This document shows, piece after piece, positions 26,917-35,550 of a stretch of DNA of 46,720 nt (within the stretch, counting starts at the first letter, position 1; every line of letters starts with the position of its first letter). A program made the translations under genes and the position numbers. The DNA comes from Streptomyces sp. GKU 895 (GTDB lineage: Bacteria; Actinomycetota; Actinomycetes; Streptomycetales; Streptomycetaceae), in contig MWJO01000065.1 in the NCBI GenBank assembly GCA_002027195.1, positions 1-46,720 of the forward strand. The letters run 5' to 3'. The notes below the pieces were generated by a model, which made no database searches, was not told where the DNA came from, and was given only the letters and a program-made list of their open reading frames with translations.

Positions 26917-27594
26917 ATGCGTACCGTTCGCCACCACCTGCTCGCCGCCGCCGGCCTCACGCTCGCCACCCTCGCACTGACCGCCTGCAATGACGGAACG
27001 GGCACGACGGACGAGGGAGCGGCAAAGCCGACCGCGTCCGCGACGGCATCGACGACGGACAAGCCGGCGACGCAGAAGCCGACCGCCACGCCCGCGAGCA
27101 ACACCACGAAGTCCCCGTCCCAGAAGCCCACGCCGGCCGCCCCCACCGAGGACGACAACCCCGCCGCCTACGCCTTCTGCAACGGCGCGAACACCACGAC
27201 CACCGCCCAGCCGGTCTCCCGCCCCCTCAACCACATGCTCCTCACGGTCAAGAACACCGGCTCGAAGCCCTGCAACCTCACCTACTACCCGGTGCTGCGC
27301 TTCGACGGGATGCAGTGGGCGCCGCGCCCGATCGAGGCCTCGCACCCGCAGGCGGTCGTCACGCTGAACCCCGGCGAGTCCGGTTACGCGGGCGTGCTGC
27401 TGTCGGCCGCCGACGGCAGCGGCGACGGAGGGACGACGGGCAAGAAGCTGACGGTGATGTTCCAGGCGGGGACCCCGAACAGCGACGGGGGAGCGTCGGC
27501 GATCCCGACGCTCCCCGCGAAGGGCGTGTACTACGACAGCACCCTGACGCCGACGTACTGGCAGACGACGGCGGACGACGCCCTGTCCTACTGA
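26917..27594 (+). CDS. DUF4232-domain lipoprotein
   Basis: 225 residues from ATG 26917, with GAAAGGGAA upstream. A signal peptide ends with lipobox LTAC-N, then a Thr/Ala/Lys/Pro linker of ~60 residues. The DUF4232 domain follows: LNHMLLTVKNTGSKPCNLTYYP and VVTLNPGESGYAGVLLSA. This is an immunoglobulin-like beta fold found in many actinobacterial secreted proteins, with two Cys that may pair. The stop overlaps the convergent hemB stop by seven bases. The gene is divergent from the XRE regulator, whose extracytoplasmic part may act with it. Confidence 0.85.
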   Translation: MRTVRHHLLAAAGLTLATLALTACNDGTGTTDEGAAKPTASATASTTDKPATQKPTATPASNTTKSPSQKPTPAAPTEDDNPAAYAFCNGANTTTTAQPVSRPLNHMLLTVKNTGSKPCNLTYYPVLRFDGMQWAPRPIEASHPQAVVTLNPGESGYAGVLLSAADGSGDGGTTGKKLTVMFQAGTPNSDGGASAIPTLPAKGVYYDSTLTPTYWQTTADDALSY

Positions 27595-28592
27595 CGTCCG
27601 TCGTTGAGCATCTGGGCCGCCTCGACGGCCCAGTAGGTGAGGATGTTCTGGGCCCCGGCCCGCTTGATGCCGGTCAGGGTCTCCAGGATGGCCCGCTCCC
27701 GGTCGATCCACCCCTTCTCCGCCGCGGCCTCGACCATCGAGTACTCGCCGGAGATCTGGTAGGCGGCGACGGGGATGTCCACGGAGTCGGCGACCCGGGC
27801 CAGGATGTCGAGGTAGGGCCCGGCCGGCTTGACCATCACCATGTCGGCCCCCTCCTCCAGGTCGAGGGCCAGCTCCCGCAGCGACTCCCGGGCGTTGGCG
27901 GGGTCCTGCTGGTAGGTCTTGCGGTCGCCCTTGAGCGAGGACCCGACAGCTTCCCGGAACGGCCCGTAGAAGGCGGACGCGTACTTGGCGGTGTAGGCGA
28001 GGATGGCGACATCCTCCCGGCCGATCTGATCAAGGGCATCCCGGATCACCCCGATCTGCCCGTCCATCATGCCGCTGGGCCCGACGACATGGGCTCCGGC
28101 GTCGGCCTGCACCTGGGCCATCTCGGCGTACCGCTCCAGGGTGGCGTCGTTGTCGACGCGCCCCTCGCTGTCGAGCACCCCGCAATGCCCGTGATCGGTC
28201 GTCTCGTCGAGACACACATCGGACATCACCAGCAGGTCGTCACCGACCTCGGCGCGCACATCGCGCAGGGCGAGCTGCAAGATCCCGTCAGGATCGGTCC
28301 CCGGCGTCCCGAGGGCGTCCTTCTTGCCCTCCTCGGGCACCCCGAACAGCATGATCCCGGACACCCCGGCGGCCACGGCCTCGGCGGCGGCCTTCTTGAG
28401 ACTGTCCCGGGTGTGCTGCACCACGCCCGGCATGGCGGCGATCGGCACCGGCTCGCTCACGCCCTCCCGCACGAACGCGGGAAGGATGAAGTCAGCAGGA
28501 TGCAGCCGCGTCTCGGCAACCATCCGCCGCATCACAGGCAAGGTCCGCAACCGCCGCGGCCGGCTACCAGGAAACGATCCGTACTTCGACAT
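27588..28592 (-). CDS. hemB: Delta-aminolevulinic acid dehydratase (porphobilinogen synthase)
   Basis: 334 residues. It condenses two 5-aminolevulinate molecules to porphobilinogen. The two active-site lysines are in AILAYTAKYASAFYGPF and MVMVKPAGPYLDI. The metal region reads DVCLDETTDHGHCGVLD: first and third positions are Cys, the middle is Asp, a mixed zinc-type site. ATG 28592. It sits ~215 bp downstream of hemD, separated by a repeat element and a hairpin, so it may have its own promoter. Its product feeds HemC encoded upstream. Confidence 0.95.
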   Translation of the reverse strand: MSKYGSFPGSRPRRLRTLPVMRRMVAETRLHPADFILPAFVREGVSEPVPIAAMPGVVQHTRDSLKKAAAEAVAAGVSGIMLFGVPEEGKKDALGTPGTDPDGILQLALRDVRAEVGDDLLVMSDVCLDETTDHGHCGVLDSEGRVDNDATLERYAEMAQVQADAGAHVVGPSGMMDGQIGVIRDALDQIGREDVAILAYTAKYASAFYGPFREAVGSSLKGDRKTYQQDPANARESLRELALDLEEGADMVMVKPAGPYLDILARVADSVDIPVAAYQISGEYSMVEAAAEKGWIDRERAILETLTGIKRAGAQNILTYWAVEAAQMLNDGRQ

Positions 28593-28670
28593 ACCCCTAA
28601 GCTACGCCCGCCCCAGACCCCCCTTTGCCGACGCCTCGTCGGAGCCGAGTGCCCCGCCCATCCGCCGCCG

Positions 28671-28747
28671 CTGCGGGCAGTCGTGCCGCTGGGGCGGCAC
28701 GGGTGGGCGCAGCGGCACCCCGCAAGCGCGGGCAAGCGAAAACCACC
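28671..28747 (+). repeat. Dispersed repeat copy between hemD and hemB
   Basis: Starts CTGCGGGCAGTCGTGCCGCT and extends ~77 bp, containing the hairpin GTGCCGC-TGGG-GCGGCAC and GGGTG/CACCC arms. Nearly identical to 42363-42438 along its full length and to 32259-32310 along its first ~52 bp. Confidence 0.85.
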
Positions 28748-28756
28748 CCACGGCAA

Positions 28757-28786
28757 CGGCCGCCCGACCAGTAGGTCAGACGGCCG
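28757..28786. terminator. Hairpin between hemD and hemB, possible weak terminator
   Basis: CGGCCG (28757-28762) and GACC (28766-28769) pair with GGTC (28774-28777) and CGGCCG (28781-28786), leaving a 3x3 internal loop and an AGTA loop. On the minus strand it follows hemD. There is no long U-tract, so termination would be partial at best. Confidence 0.4.
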
Positions 28787-28808
28787 CCGCCGAATCACGC
28801 ATCGCGCC

Positions 28809-30518
28809 TCAGGTCGTCGTACGCCTACGCCGCGCCCCCGGCCGCCGCTCGCTCGGCCGCGTCACCGGATCCCCGGCCTCGACCGCCGCCGCCCGCCGCT
28901 TCAGCCCGAAGTCGGCCAGCGCCTCCGCGAGCTTGTGCACGGACGGCTCGGGAGCCATCACGTCCACCCGCAGACCATGCTCCTCAGCCGTCTTCGCCGT
29001 CGCCGGCCCGATACACGCGATCACGGTCACGTTGTGCGGCTTGCCGGCGATCCCCACCAGGTTCCGCACGGTCGACGACGAGGTGAAGAGAACGGCGTCG
29101 AAGCCACCGCCCTTGATCGCCTCCCGCGTCTCCGCCGGCGGCGGCGAGGCACGCACGGTCCGGTAGGCGGTCACGTCGTCGACCTCCCACCCGAGCTCGA
29201 TCAGCCCGGCGACCAGCGTCTCCGTGGCGATGTCGGCCCGCGGCAGGAAGACCCGGTCGATCGGATCGAAGACGGGGTCGTACGGCGGCCAGTCCTCCAG
29301 CAGCCCGGCTGCGGACTGCTCACCGCTCGGCACCAGGTCGGGCTTCACGCCGAAGGCGATGAGCGCCTTCGCGGTCTGCTCGCCCACCGCGGCCACCTTG
29401 ATGCCCGCGAAGGCCCGGGCGTCGAGCCCGTACTCCTCGAACTTCTCGCGGACGGCCTTGACCGCGTTGACCGAGGTGAAGGCGATCCACTCGTACCGCC
29501 CGGTCACCAGGCCCTTCACGGCCCGCTCCATCTGCTGGGGCGTGCGCGGCGGCTCGACGGCGATCGTCGGCACCTCGTGCGGCACGGCACCGTAGGAACG
29601 CAGCTGGTCGGAGAGCGAGGCCGCCTGCTCCTTCGTACGCGGCACGAGGACCCGCCACCCGAAGAGCGGCTTGTTCTCGAACCACGACAGCTGGTCGCGC
29701 TGGGCGGCGGCGGAACGCTCACCGACCACGGCTATCACCGGCCGCCCGCCCTCCGGCGAGGGCAGCACCTTGGCCTGCTTCAGCGTCAGGGCGATGGTGC
29801 CCAGGGTCGCCGTCCACGTGCGCTGACGAGTGGTCGTACCAGCCACCGTGACCGTCATCGGGGTGTCGGGCTTGCGGCCCGCGGCCACCAGCTCGCCGGC
29901 CGCCGCCGCGACCGAGTCGAGGGTCGTCGACACCACGACCGTGCCGTCCGAGGCCCCCACCTCCGTCCAGCACCGGTCGGAGGCGGTCCGGGCGTCCACG
30001 AACCGCACGTCCGCGCCCTGGGCGTCGCGCAGCGGAACACCGGCGTAGGCGGGCACGCCGACCGCGGCCGCGACACCGGGAACCACCTCGAAAGGCACCC
30101 CGGCGCGGGCGCACGCCAGCATCTCCTCGGCGGCGTACGCGTCGAGCCCGGGGTCCCCGGACACCGCACGCACGACCCGCCTGCCGCCCCGCGCGGCCTC
30201 CATGACAAGATGTGCGGCATCCCTCACGGCGGGGACACCCGCGGTTGCTGACGAACCGTCAACAACCGTCAGCTGAGGCGCGCCTGTGCCCGGAAGCGGG
30301 TCCGACGAGGACCCCGGTTCCGTGTTCACGACGGCGACGCCCGAACGGGCGTGGACGCGTACGACGTCGAGCACCTCGTGCTCGGCGACGAGAACGTCCG
30401 CGCTCGCCAGCGCCTCCACGGCGCGCAGAGTCAGTAGTCCCGGATCCCCGGGTCCGGCACCCAGGAAGGTGACGTGCCCGTGTTCAGGACCGGCGGCAGG
30501 AAGGGCGGTGGGGCTCAC
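28809..30518 (-). CDS. hemD: Bifunctional uroporphyrinogen-III methyltransferase/synthase (CobA-HemD)
   Basis: 569 residues from GTG 30516-30518 (GTGA overlap with hemC). Residues ~1-255 form a SAM-dependent CobA-type methyltransferase: VTFLGAGPGDPGLLTLRA and the VVPGVAAAVGVPAYAGVPL loop. Residues ~285-540 form a HemD uroporphyrinogen-III synthase with WIAFTSVNAVKAVREKF and FTSSSTVRNLVGIAG. HemD closes hydroxymethylbilane to uroporphyrinogen III; the CobA half would direct some to precorrin-2 (siroheme/B12). The fused layout is normal in actinobacteria. The tail is basic (RRPGARRRRTTT). Confidence 0.93.
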   Translation of the reverse strand: MSPTALPAAGPEHGHVTFLGAGPGDPGLLTLRAVEALASADVLVAEHEVLDVVRVHARSGVAVVNTEPGSSSDPLPGTGAPQLTVVDGSSATAGVPAVRDAAHLVMEAARGGRRVVRAVSGDPGLDAYAAEEMLACARAGVPFEVVPGVAAAVGVPAYAGVPLRDAQGADVRFVDARTASDRCWTEVGASDGTVVVSTTLDSVAAAAGELVAAGRKPDTPMTVTVAGTTTRQRTWTATLGTIALTLKQAKVLPSPEGGRPVIAVVGERSAAAQRDQLSWFENKPLFGWRVLVPRTKEQAASLSDQLRSYGAVPHEVPTIAVEPPRTPQQMERAVKGLVTGRYEWIAFTSVNAVKAVREKFEEYGLDARAFAGIKVAAVGEQTAKALIAFGVKPDLVPSGEQSAAGLLEDWPPYDPVFDPIDRVFLPRADIATETLVAGLIELGWEVDDVTAYRTVRASPPPAETREAIKGGGFDAVLFTSSSTVRNLVGIAGKPHNVTVIACIGPATAKTAEEHGLRVDVMAPEPSVHKLAEALADFGLKRRAAAVEAGDPVTRPSERRPGARRRRTTT

Positions 30519-31474
30519 TGTGCTCGCTCCCCCATCAGACCGGCCGCGCCCTGGGCAAGCATCTCGGCGGCGAGTTCACGGCCGAGCGCCATTGCCTGGT
30601 CGTATGTCTCGGGCACGGGACCGGTGGTGGACAGCTGCACCGTACGAGAGCCGTCGGTGGTACCGACCACCCCTCGCAGGCGCATTTCCTTGACAACGTG
30701 CCCGTCGGCCAGCAGGTCGGCCAGCGCGCCCACAGGGGCGCTGCAACCGGCCTCCAGGGCGGCGAGCAGCGACCGCTCGGCCGTCACGGCGACCCGCGTG
30801 AACGGGTCGTCGAGCTCTCCGAGCGCGGCGATCAGCTCCGCGTTGTCCGCGGCGCATTCGATCGCGAGTGCCCCCTGGCCGGGAGCGGGCAAAACCGTGT
30901 CGACCGACAGGAAGTCGGTCACCTCTCCGATGCGCCCGATGCGGTTCAGCCCGGCCGCGGCCAGCACCACCGCATCCAGCTCACCGTCGTGCACGTACCG
31001 GATGCGCGTGTCCACGTTCCCGCGGATCGGGACAGTCTCGATGTCGAGACCGTGCGCGCGGGCGTACGCGTTCAGCTGGGCCATGCGCCGCGGCGAGCCG
31101 GTACCGATCCGGGCCCCGCGGGGCAGGTCGGTGAACTTCAGCGCGTCCCGGGCGACGATGACGTCCCGCGGGTCCTCGCGCTGCGGGATCGCGGCGAGCG
31201 AGAGCTCGTCGGGCTGCCCGGTCGGCAGGTCCTTGAGGGAGTGGACGGCGAAGTCCACCTCACCCTTGAGCAGCGCCTCCCGCAGCGCGGTGACGAACAC
31301 ACCCGTGCCACCGATCTGCGCGAGCTGCTCCCTGCTCACATCTCCATACGTGGTGATCTCGACGAGCTCGACGGGCCGCCCGGTCACCTGGCTCACGGCG
31401 TCCGCCACCTGCCCGGACTGGGCCATGGCGAGCTTGCTCCGCCTGGTCCCGAGCCGTAGCGCCTTCTCACTCAT
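30515..31474 (-). CDS. hemC: Porphobilinogen deaminase (hydroxymethylbilane synthase)
   Basis: 319 residues, standard length. LRLGTRRSKLAMAQSGQVAD opens domain 1. The cofactor-binding Cys is in LEAGCSAPVGALA; VLPAPGQGALAIEC and VHSLKDLPTGQPD are further family motifs. It polymerises four porphobilinogens. ATG 31472-31474 overlaps the hemA stop (ATGA) and its own stop overlaps hemD GTG, so the four genes rex-hemA-hemC-hemD form one coupled operon. Confidence 0.96.
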   Translation of the reverse strand: MSEKALRLGTRRSKLAMAQSGQVADAVSQVTGRPVELVEITTYGDVSREQLAQIGGTGVFVTALREALLKGEVDFAVHSLKDLPTGQPDELSLAAIPQREDPRDVIVARDALKFTDLPRGARIGTGSPRRMAQLNAYARAHGLDIETVPIRGNVDTRIRYVHDGELDAVVLAAAGLNRIGRIGEVTDFLSVDTVLPAPGQGALAIECAADNAELIAALGELDDPFTRVAVTAERSLLAALEAGCSAPVGALADLLADGHVVKEMRLRGVVGTTDGSRTVQLSTTGPVPETYDQAMALGRELAAEMLAQGAAGLMGERAQ

Positions 31475-33219
31475 GCCGGCCCTCGGTCTTCCTCATTGGT
31501 GTTGCTGTGCTCGGCGCGGGACACGGCGGCGACCGTCTCCTGGTCGAGGTCGAACAGAGTCCGCAGCGCGTCCGCGTACCCGGCACCACCGGGCTCGGCC
31601 GCGAGCTGCTTGACCCGTACGGTCGGAGCGTGCAGCAGCTTGTCCACCACGCGCTTCACGGTCTGCGTGATCTCACCGCGCTGCTTGTCGTCGAGCCCCG
31701 GCAGGCGCCCCTCCAGCCGGGCCATCTCCATGGCCACGACATCGGCGGCCATGGTGCGCAGCGCGACGACGGTGGGCGTGATGTGCGCGGCCCGCAGCGC
31801 GGCCCCGAACGCGGCCACCTCGTCGGCGACGATCCGCCGCACCTGGTCCACGTCGGCGGCCATGGGCGCGTCGGCGGAAGCCTCCGCGAGCGACTCGATG
31901 TCGACGAGCCGCACCCCGGCGACCCGATGCACGGCGGCGTCGATGTCGCGGGGCATGGCGAGGTCGAGCAGGAAGAGCACGGGCTCCGGCCCGGCGGCGA
32001 GGGGCTCGGGCCGACGCCGCTCGGGAATCCGCCCGACGGTTCGGGCGGCGGCGGCGAGCGCGGCAATGGCGTCGGCCTCGTCGACGACGGACCCGGGCCC
32101 CTGCGGCCGGGGCGCGTTGTCGACCCAGGCGGCATGCTGCTCAAGCTCGGCGGCGGCCATCCCGGCGACGGCGGCTTCGCCGAGCACGGAGAAACCGGGG
32201 GTGGCCTGGACGGCGTTCAGATCAAGCGGACAGCTGTCCTCGGCCGACCCCGTCTGGTCTGCGGGCAGTCGTGCCGCTTGGGCGGCACGGGTGGGCGCAG
32301 GCGGCACCCCGATGGCGCCGGGCCGCGCAACGCCCCCGCCCCCAGCGACCGGCACCCGCCCACGAACAGCACCCGAAACGGCGTCACCGGTGAGCACCAG
32401 CCCCGTCGCGCCCGTACAAGACACCACGACATCGGCACGTGTCAGCTCGCCCGACACCGCATCCATCGGTACCGCGCGAGCCACCACGTCCCCGTTACCG
32501 GAGTCGGAGGAGGCACCGTCATTGAGGATCTCGACCAACCGCGACGCCCGCTCCGCGGTCCGGTTGGCGATGACCACTTCGGCCACCCCGGCCCGCACCA
32601 GCGTCGCCGCGGCCAGCGAGGACATCGACCCGGCCCCGATGACCAGCGCCTTCTTCCCGCGCGCCCAGTCCGCGACCTCACCACCGGAGGTACCCGCGGC
32701 GAGCTGCTCGAGCCCGAAGGTCACCAGCGACTGCCCGGCCCGGTCGATCCCGGTCTCGGAGTGCGCCCGCTTGCCGACGCGGAGCGCCTGCTGGAAAAGG
32801 TCGTTGAGCAGCCGCCCGGCGGTGTGCAGATCCTGCGCCTTGGCCAGCGAGTCCTTGATCTGCCCGAGGATCTGCCCCTCGCCGACGACCATGGAGTCGA
32901 GCCCGCAGGCGACGGAGAACAGGTGGTGAACCGCCCGGTCCTCGTAGTGCACGTACAGATAGGGAGTGAGCTCCTCGAGGCCCACCCCGCTGTGCTGGGC
33001 GAGCAGCGTGGACAGCTCGGCGACACCGGCGTGGAACTTGTCGACGTCGGCGTACAGCTCGATGCGGTTGCAGGTGGCGAGCACCGCGGCCTCGGCGGCC
33101 GGCTCCGCGGCGACCGTGTCCTGGAGCAGCTTGACCTGGGCGTCGGCGGTCAGCGCCGCCCGCTCCAGCACGCTGACCGGGGCGCTGCGGTGGCTCAGCC
33201 CTACGACGAGGAGACTCAT
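31471..33219 (-). CDS. hemA: Glutamyl-tRNA reductase with a long insert
   Basis: 582 residues, against ~420-450 for most homologues. The N-terminal catalytic domain has nucleophile Cys50 in LATCNRIELYA. The NADPH domain starts KKALVIGAGSMSSLAAATLV (~189). Residues ~286-408 are an Ala/Gly/Pro-rich insert in that domain, before PEPVLFLLDLAMPRDID. The dimerisation domain follows to the end. Residues 304-321 are encoded by a copy of the dispersed repeat. It reduces Glu-tRNA to glutamate-1-semialdehyde. ATG 33217-33219 overlaps the rex stop. Large inserts are also usual in Streptomyces HemA, from memory. Confidence 0.96.
   Translation of the reverse strand: MSLLVVGLSHRSAPVSVLERAALTADAQVKLLQDTVAAEPAAEAAVLATCNRIELYADVDKFHAGVAELSTLLAQHSGVGLEELTPYLYVHYEDRAVHHLFSVACGLDSMVVGEGQILGQIKDSLAKAQDLHTAGRLLNDLFQQALRVGKRAHSETGIDRAGQSLVTFGLEQLAAGTSGGEVADWARGKKALVIGAGSMSSLAAATLVRAGVAEVVIANRTAERASRLVEILNDGASSDSGNGDVVARAVPMDAVSGELTRADVVVSCTGATGLVLTGDAVSGAVRGRVPVAGGGGVARPGAIGVPPAPTRAAQAARLPADQTGSAEDSCPLDLNAVQATPGFSVLGEAAVAGMAAAELEQHAAWVDNAPRPQGPGSVVDEADAIAALAAAARTVGRIPERRRPEPLAAGPEPVLFLLDLAMPRDIDAAVHRVAGVRLVDIESLAEASADAPMAADVDQVRRIVADEVAAFGAALRAAHITPTVVALRTMAADVVAMEMARLEGRLPGLDDKQRGEITQTVKRVVDKLLHAPTVRVKQLAAEPGGAGYADALRTLFDLDQETVAAVSRAEHSNTNEEDRGPA
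32259..32310 (+). repeat. Dispersed repeat copy inside hemA
   Basis: Matches 28671-28722 and 42363-42414 with two differences: CTTGGG in place of CTGGGG and one extra G in GCAGGCGG. Read on the minus strand it encodes hemA residues 304-321 (GVPPAPTRAAQAARLPAD) without breaking the frame. Confidence 0.85.
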
Positions 33220-33983
33220 GCCGGCATCACGGCGGGTACGTCCCCGTCAGGCCCCTGGTCGGCGGACTCGCTGCGCGCGGCGACGGCCGGAGCGCCCCCG
33301 TCGGTCCCGGCGGCGGCCTCCTCACCGGCCTTGCGCTGCTCGTGGAAGGCGAGGATCTGGAGTTCGATGGACAGATCCACCTTGCGCACGTCGACCCCGT
33401 CCGGAACGGACAGCACGGTCGGCGCGAAGTTCAGGATGGAGGTGACACCGGCGGCGACGAGCCGGTCGCAGACCTGCTGGGCGGCACCGGCCGGGGTCGC
33501 GATGACGCCGATGGAGACGCCGTTGTCCTCGATGATCTTCTCCAGATCATCGGTGTGCTGGACGGGGATGCCCGCGACGGGCTTCCCGGCCATCGCCGGG
33601 TCGGCGTCGATGAGGGCGGCCACCCGGAAACCGCGGGAGGCGAAACCGCCGTAATTGGCGAGCGCGGCACCGAGGTTGCCGATACCGACGATCACGACCG
33701 GCCAGTCCTGGGTGAGCCCGAGCTCACGGGAGATCTGGTAGACGAGATACTCGACGTCGTACCCGACACCACGCGTTCCGTAAGAACCCAGGTAAGAGAA
33801 ATCCTTGCGCAGCTTCGCGGAGTTGACCCCCGCCGCGGCCGCGAGCTCCTCGGAGGAGACCGTGGGCACCGAGCGCTCCGACAGTGCGGTCAGCGCGCGG
33901 AGGTACAGCGGAAGCCTGGCGACGGTGGCCTCGGGAATCCCTCGGCTACGGGTCGCCGGTCGGTGAGTTCGGCCAGTTGCCAC
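33216..33983 (-). CDS. rex: Redox-sensing repressor Rex
   Basis: 255 residues from GTG 33983, with GGAGCACC upstream. N-terminal winged helix (residues ~20-80, with ELAAAAGVNSAKLRKDFSYL) and the Rossmann NAD(H) domain (PVVIVGIGNLGAALANYGGF). The C-terminal swapped helix is in LSIELQILAFHEQRK. Rex binds DNA when NADH/NAD+ is low and releases when NADH rises. The operator at 34059-34078 lies 76-95 bases upstream of the start, so rex and the hem genes behind it are autoregulated. Confidence 0.96.
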   Translation of the reverse strand: MATGRTHRPATRSRGIPEATVARLPLYLRALTALSERSVPTVSSEELAAAAGVNSAKLRKDFSYLGSYGTRGVGYDVEYLVYQISRELGLTQDWPVVIVGIGNLGAALANYGGFASRGFRVAALIDADPAMAGKPVAGIPVQHTDDLEKIIEDNGVSIGVIATPAGAAQQVCDRLVAAGVTSILNFAPTVLSVPDGVDVRKVDLSIELQILAFHEQRKAGEEAAAGTDGGAPAVAARSESADQGPDGDVPAVMPA

Positions 33984-34058
33984 GGTGCTCCTGCGGGTAG
34001 AGCGGGGCTGCAGGCGGTCACACGTACCTAGACCGCCCCGTCGAATGCAGGCTATGTC

Positions 34059-34078
34059 TTTGTGAACGCGTGCACAAA
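34059..34078. promoter_or_regulatory. Rex operator (ROP)
   Basis: TTTGTGAACGCGTGCACAAA is an almost perfect palindrome matching the Streptomyces Rex operator TTGTGAACGCGTTCACAA with one mismatch (G for T). It lies upstream of rex, as established in S. coelicolor for rex-hemACD. Confidence 0.9.
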
Positions 34079-34218
34079 GATGGTGTCCGATTTGCCCGGC
34101 CAACGTGACCGGGGTCACGCACTGCAGTCTCGGGGGCAAAACAGGTCACTCTCCTCACGAATCCCACCCCCAAGGCCAAGCCGCCAACGATCCTAAGCGA
34201 GTTTGCGGATCGTTTGGA

Positions 34219-34503
34219 CTACTCGGTCAGTGCCCTGCGCAGTCGATCTTCGTTCACCCGCCAGAACGTGTGCTGTTCACCGTCGACGAGTACGACGGGA
34301 ATCTGTTCCCAGTACTGGTCGTGCAGCGCCTGATCTGTGGAGATGTCCTTCTGCTCCCACGTGGCACCGAGCTCGCCGCACACCTTCTCCACCACGAGCT
34401 GTGCGTCATCACACAGATGGCAGCCCGGTTTACGGATGAGAGTGACAAGCCGGTCCTGGGGCGCCGACGCCTTCCGGCGGAAGAGGGGACTCATACCAGC
34501 CAT
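34219..34503 (-). CDS. Glutaredoxin-like protein
   Basis: 94 residues. LIRKPGCHLCDDAQLVVEKV is a CxxC-type thioredoxin-fold active site, then IPVVLVDGEQHTFWRVNEDR with the cis-Pro and a C-terminal helix. It is the small DUF836/glutaredoxin-2-like family found next to rex in actinobacteria. Start ATG 34503 (MAGMSPLF) or 34494; no strong preference. The inverted repeat AACGATCC/GGATCGTT (34186-34193, 34207-34214) just past its stop may end the transcript. Divergent from the HAD gene. It likely reduces an intracellular disulfide; partner unknown. Confidence 0.85.
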   Translation of the reverse strand: MAGMSPLFRRKASAPQDRLVTLIRKPGCHLCDDAQLVVEKVCGELGATWEQKDISTDQALHDQYWEQIPVVLVDGEQHTFWRVNEDRLRRALTE

Positions 34504-34621
34504 TGTCCCGCACCCCTCCCTCCATCCGCGAGCAGTCCTTTAACGACAGAGTCGCGGAGAGTTCACACCCTCCAAACCTCTCGACTCCGGAACCACCGAA
34601 CAAACTGGCTATGCTCACGCC

Positions 34622-35542
34622 ATGGCCGCTCTCGGATGGCTCACTCCCCGTAGGCGCTCCGCCACGGCGCGGAGCGTGTTGGCAGGCGAGGCCTCGGCGG
34701 AGGCCGCGCGCAAGTCGTCACAGGAGGTCGAGGAGACCTCGACCCCGGAACCGGAGTTCCCGGTGCTCGGCGACGACAAGGCAGCCGCCTTCTTCGACCT
34801 CGACAACACCGTCATGCAGGGTGCGTCGCTGTTCCACTTCGGCCGGGGCCTGTACAAGCGGAAGTTCTTCGAGACCCGCGACCTCGCCAAGTTCGCCTGG
34901 CAGCAGGCCTGGTTCCGGCTGGCCGGCATCGAGGACCCCGAGCACATGCAGGAGGCCCGCGACTCGGCCCTCTCCATCGTCCAGGGCCACCGCGTCTCCG
35001 AGCTGATGTCCATCGGCGAGGAGATCTACGACGAGTACATGGCCGAGCGCATCTGGCCGGGCACCCGCGCCCTCGCCCAGGCCCACCTGGACGCGGGCCA
35101 GAAGGTGTGGCTCGTCACGGCGGCCCCCGTCGAGATCGCCCAGGTGATCGCCCGCCGTCTCGGCCTGACCGGCGCACTCGGCACGGTCGCGGAGTCGGTG
35201 GACGGCGTCTACACCGGCAAGCTCGTCGGCGAACCCCTGCACGGCCCCGCGAAGGCGGAGGCAGTACGCGCGCTGGCCGCGGCGGAGGGCTTGGACCTCT
35301 CCCGCTGCGCCGCGTACAGCGACAGCCACAACGACATCCCCATGCTCTCCCTGGTCGGCCACCCCTACGCGATCAACCCGGACACGAAGCTGCGCAAGCA
35401 CGCCCGCCAACTGGACTGGCGTTTGCGCGATTACCGCACCGGAAGGAAGGCCGCGAAGGTGGGCATCCCGGCGGCAGCGGGAGTAGGCGCGGTGGCAGGC
35501 GGAACTGCAGCAGCGATCGCATTGCATCGCCGCCGCCGCTAA
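34622..35542 (+). CDS. HAD-IB family hydrolase
   Basis: 306 residues from ATG 34622. HAD motif I is FFDLDNTVMQG (nucleophile Asp, catalytic Asp), motif II VTAAP, and motif III/IV are in CAAYSDSHNDIPMLSLVG. These are typical of SerB-like HAD-IB phosphatases, with an N-terminal extension of ~50 residues and a Gly/Ala-rich hydrophobic C-terminal helix (GIPAAAGVGAVAGGTAAAIAL) that may associate with the membrane. The substrate is unknown; the location between glutaredoxin and bldN is the usual Streptomyces order. Confidence 0.87.
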   Translation: MAALGWLTPRRRSATARSVLAGEASAEAARKSSQEVEETSTPEPEFPVLGDDKAAAFFDLDNTVMQGASLFHFGRGLYKRKFFETRDLAKFAWQQAWFRLAGIEDPEHMQEARDSALSIVQGHRVSELMSIGEEIYDEYMAERIWPGTRALAQAHLDAGQKVWLVTAAPVEIAQVIARRLGLTGALGTVAESVDGVYTGKLVGEPLHGPAKAEAVRALAAAEGLDLSRCAAYSDSHNDIPMLSLVGHPYAINPDTKLRKHARQLDWRLRDYRTGRKAAKVGIPAAAGVGAVAGGTAAAIALHRRRR

Positions 35543-35550
35543 AGGCTTTT

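Noticed and set aside
27315..30251. A 978-codon open frame on the plus strand across hemB and hemD
   Set aside because: It is antisense to two clearly conserved haem genes and is His/Pro/Arg/Gly-rich, a usual shadow of high-GC coding sequence.
31507..33654. A 715-codon plus-strand frame across hemA
   Set aside because: Antisense to GluTR and Rex; no start signal or domain.
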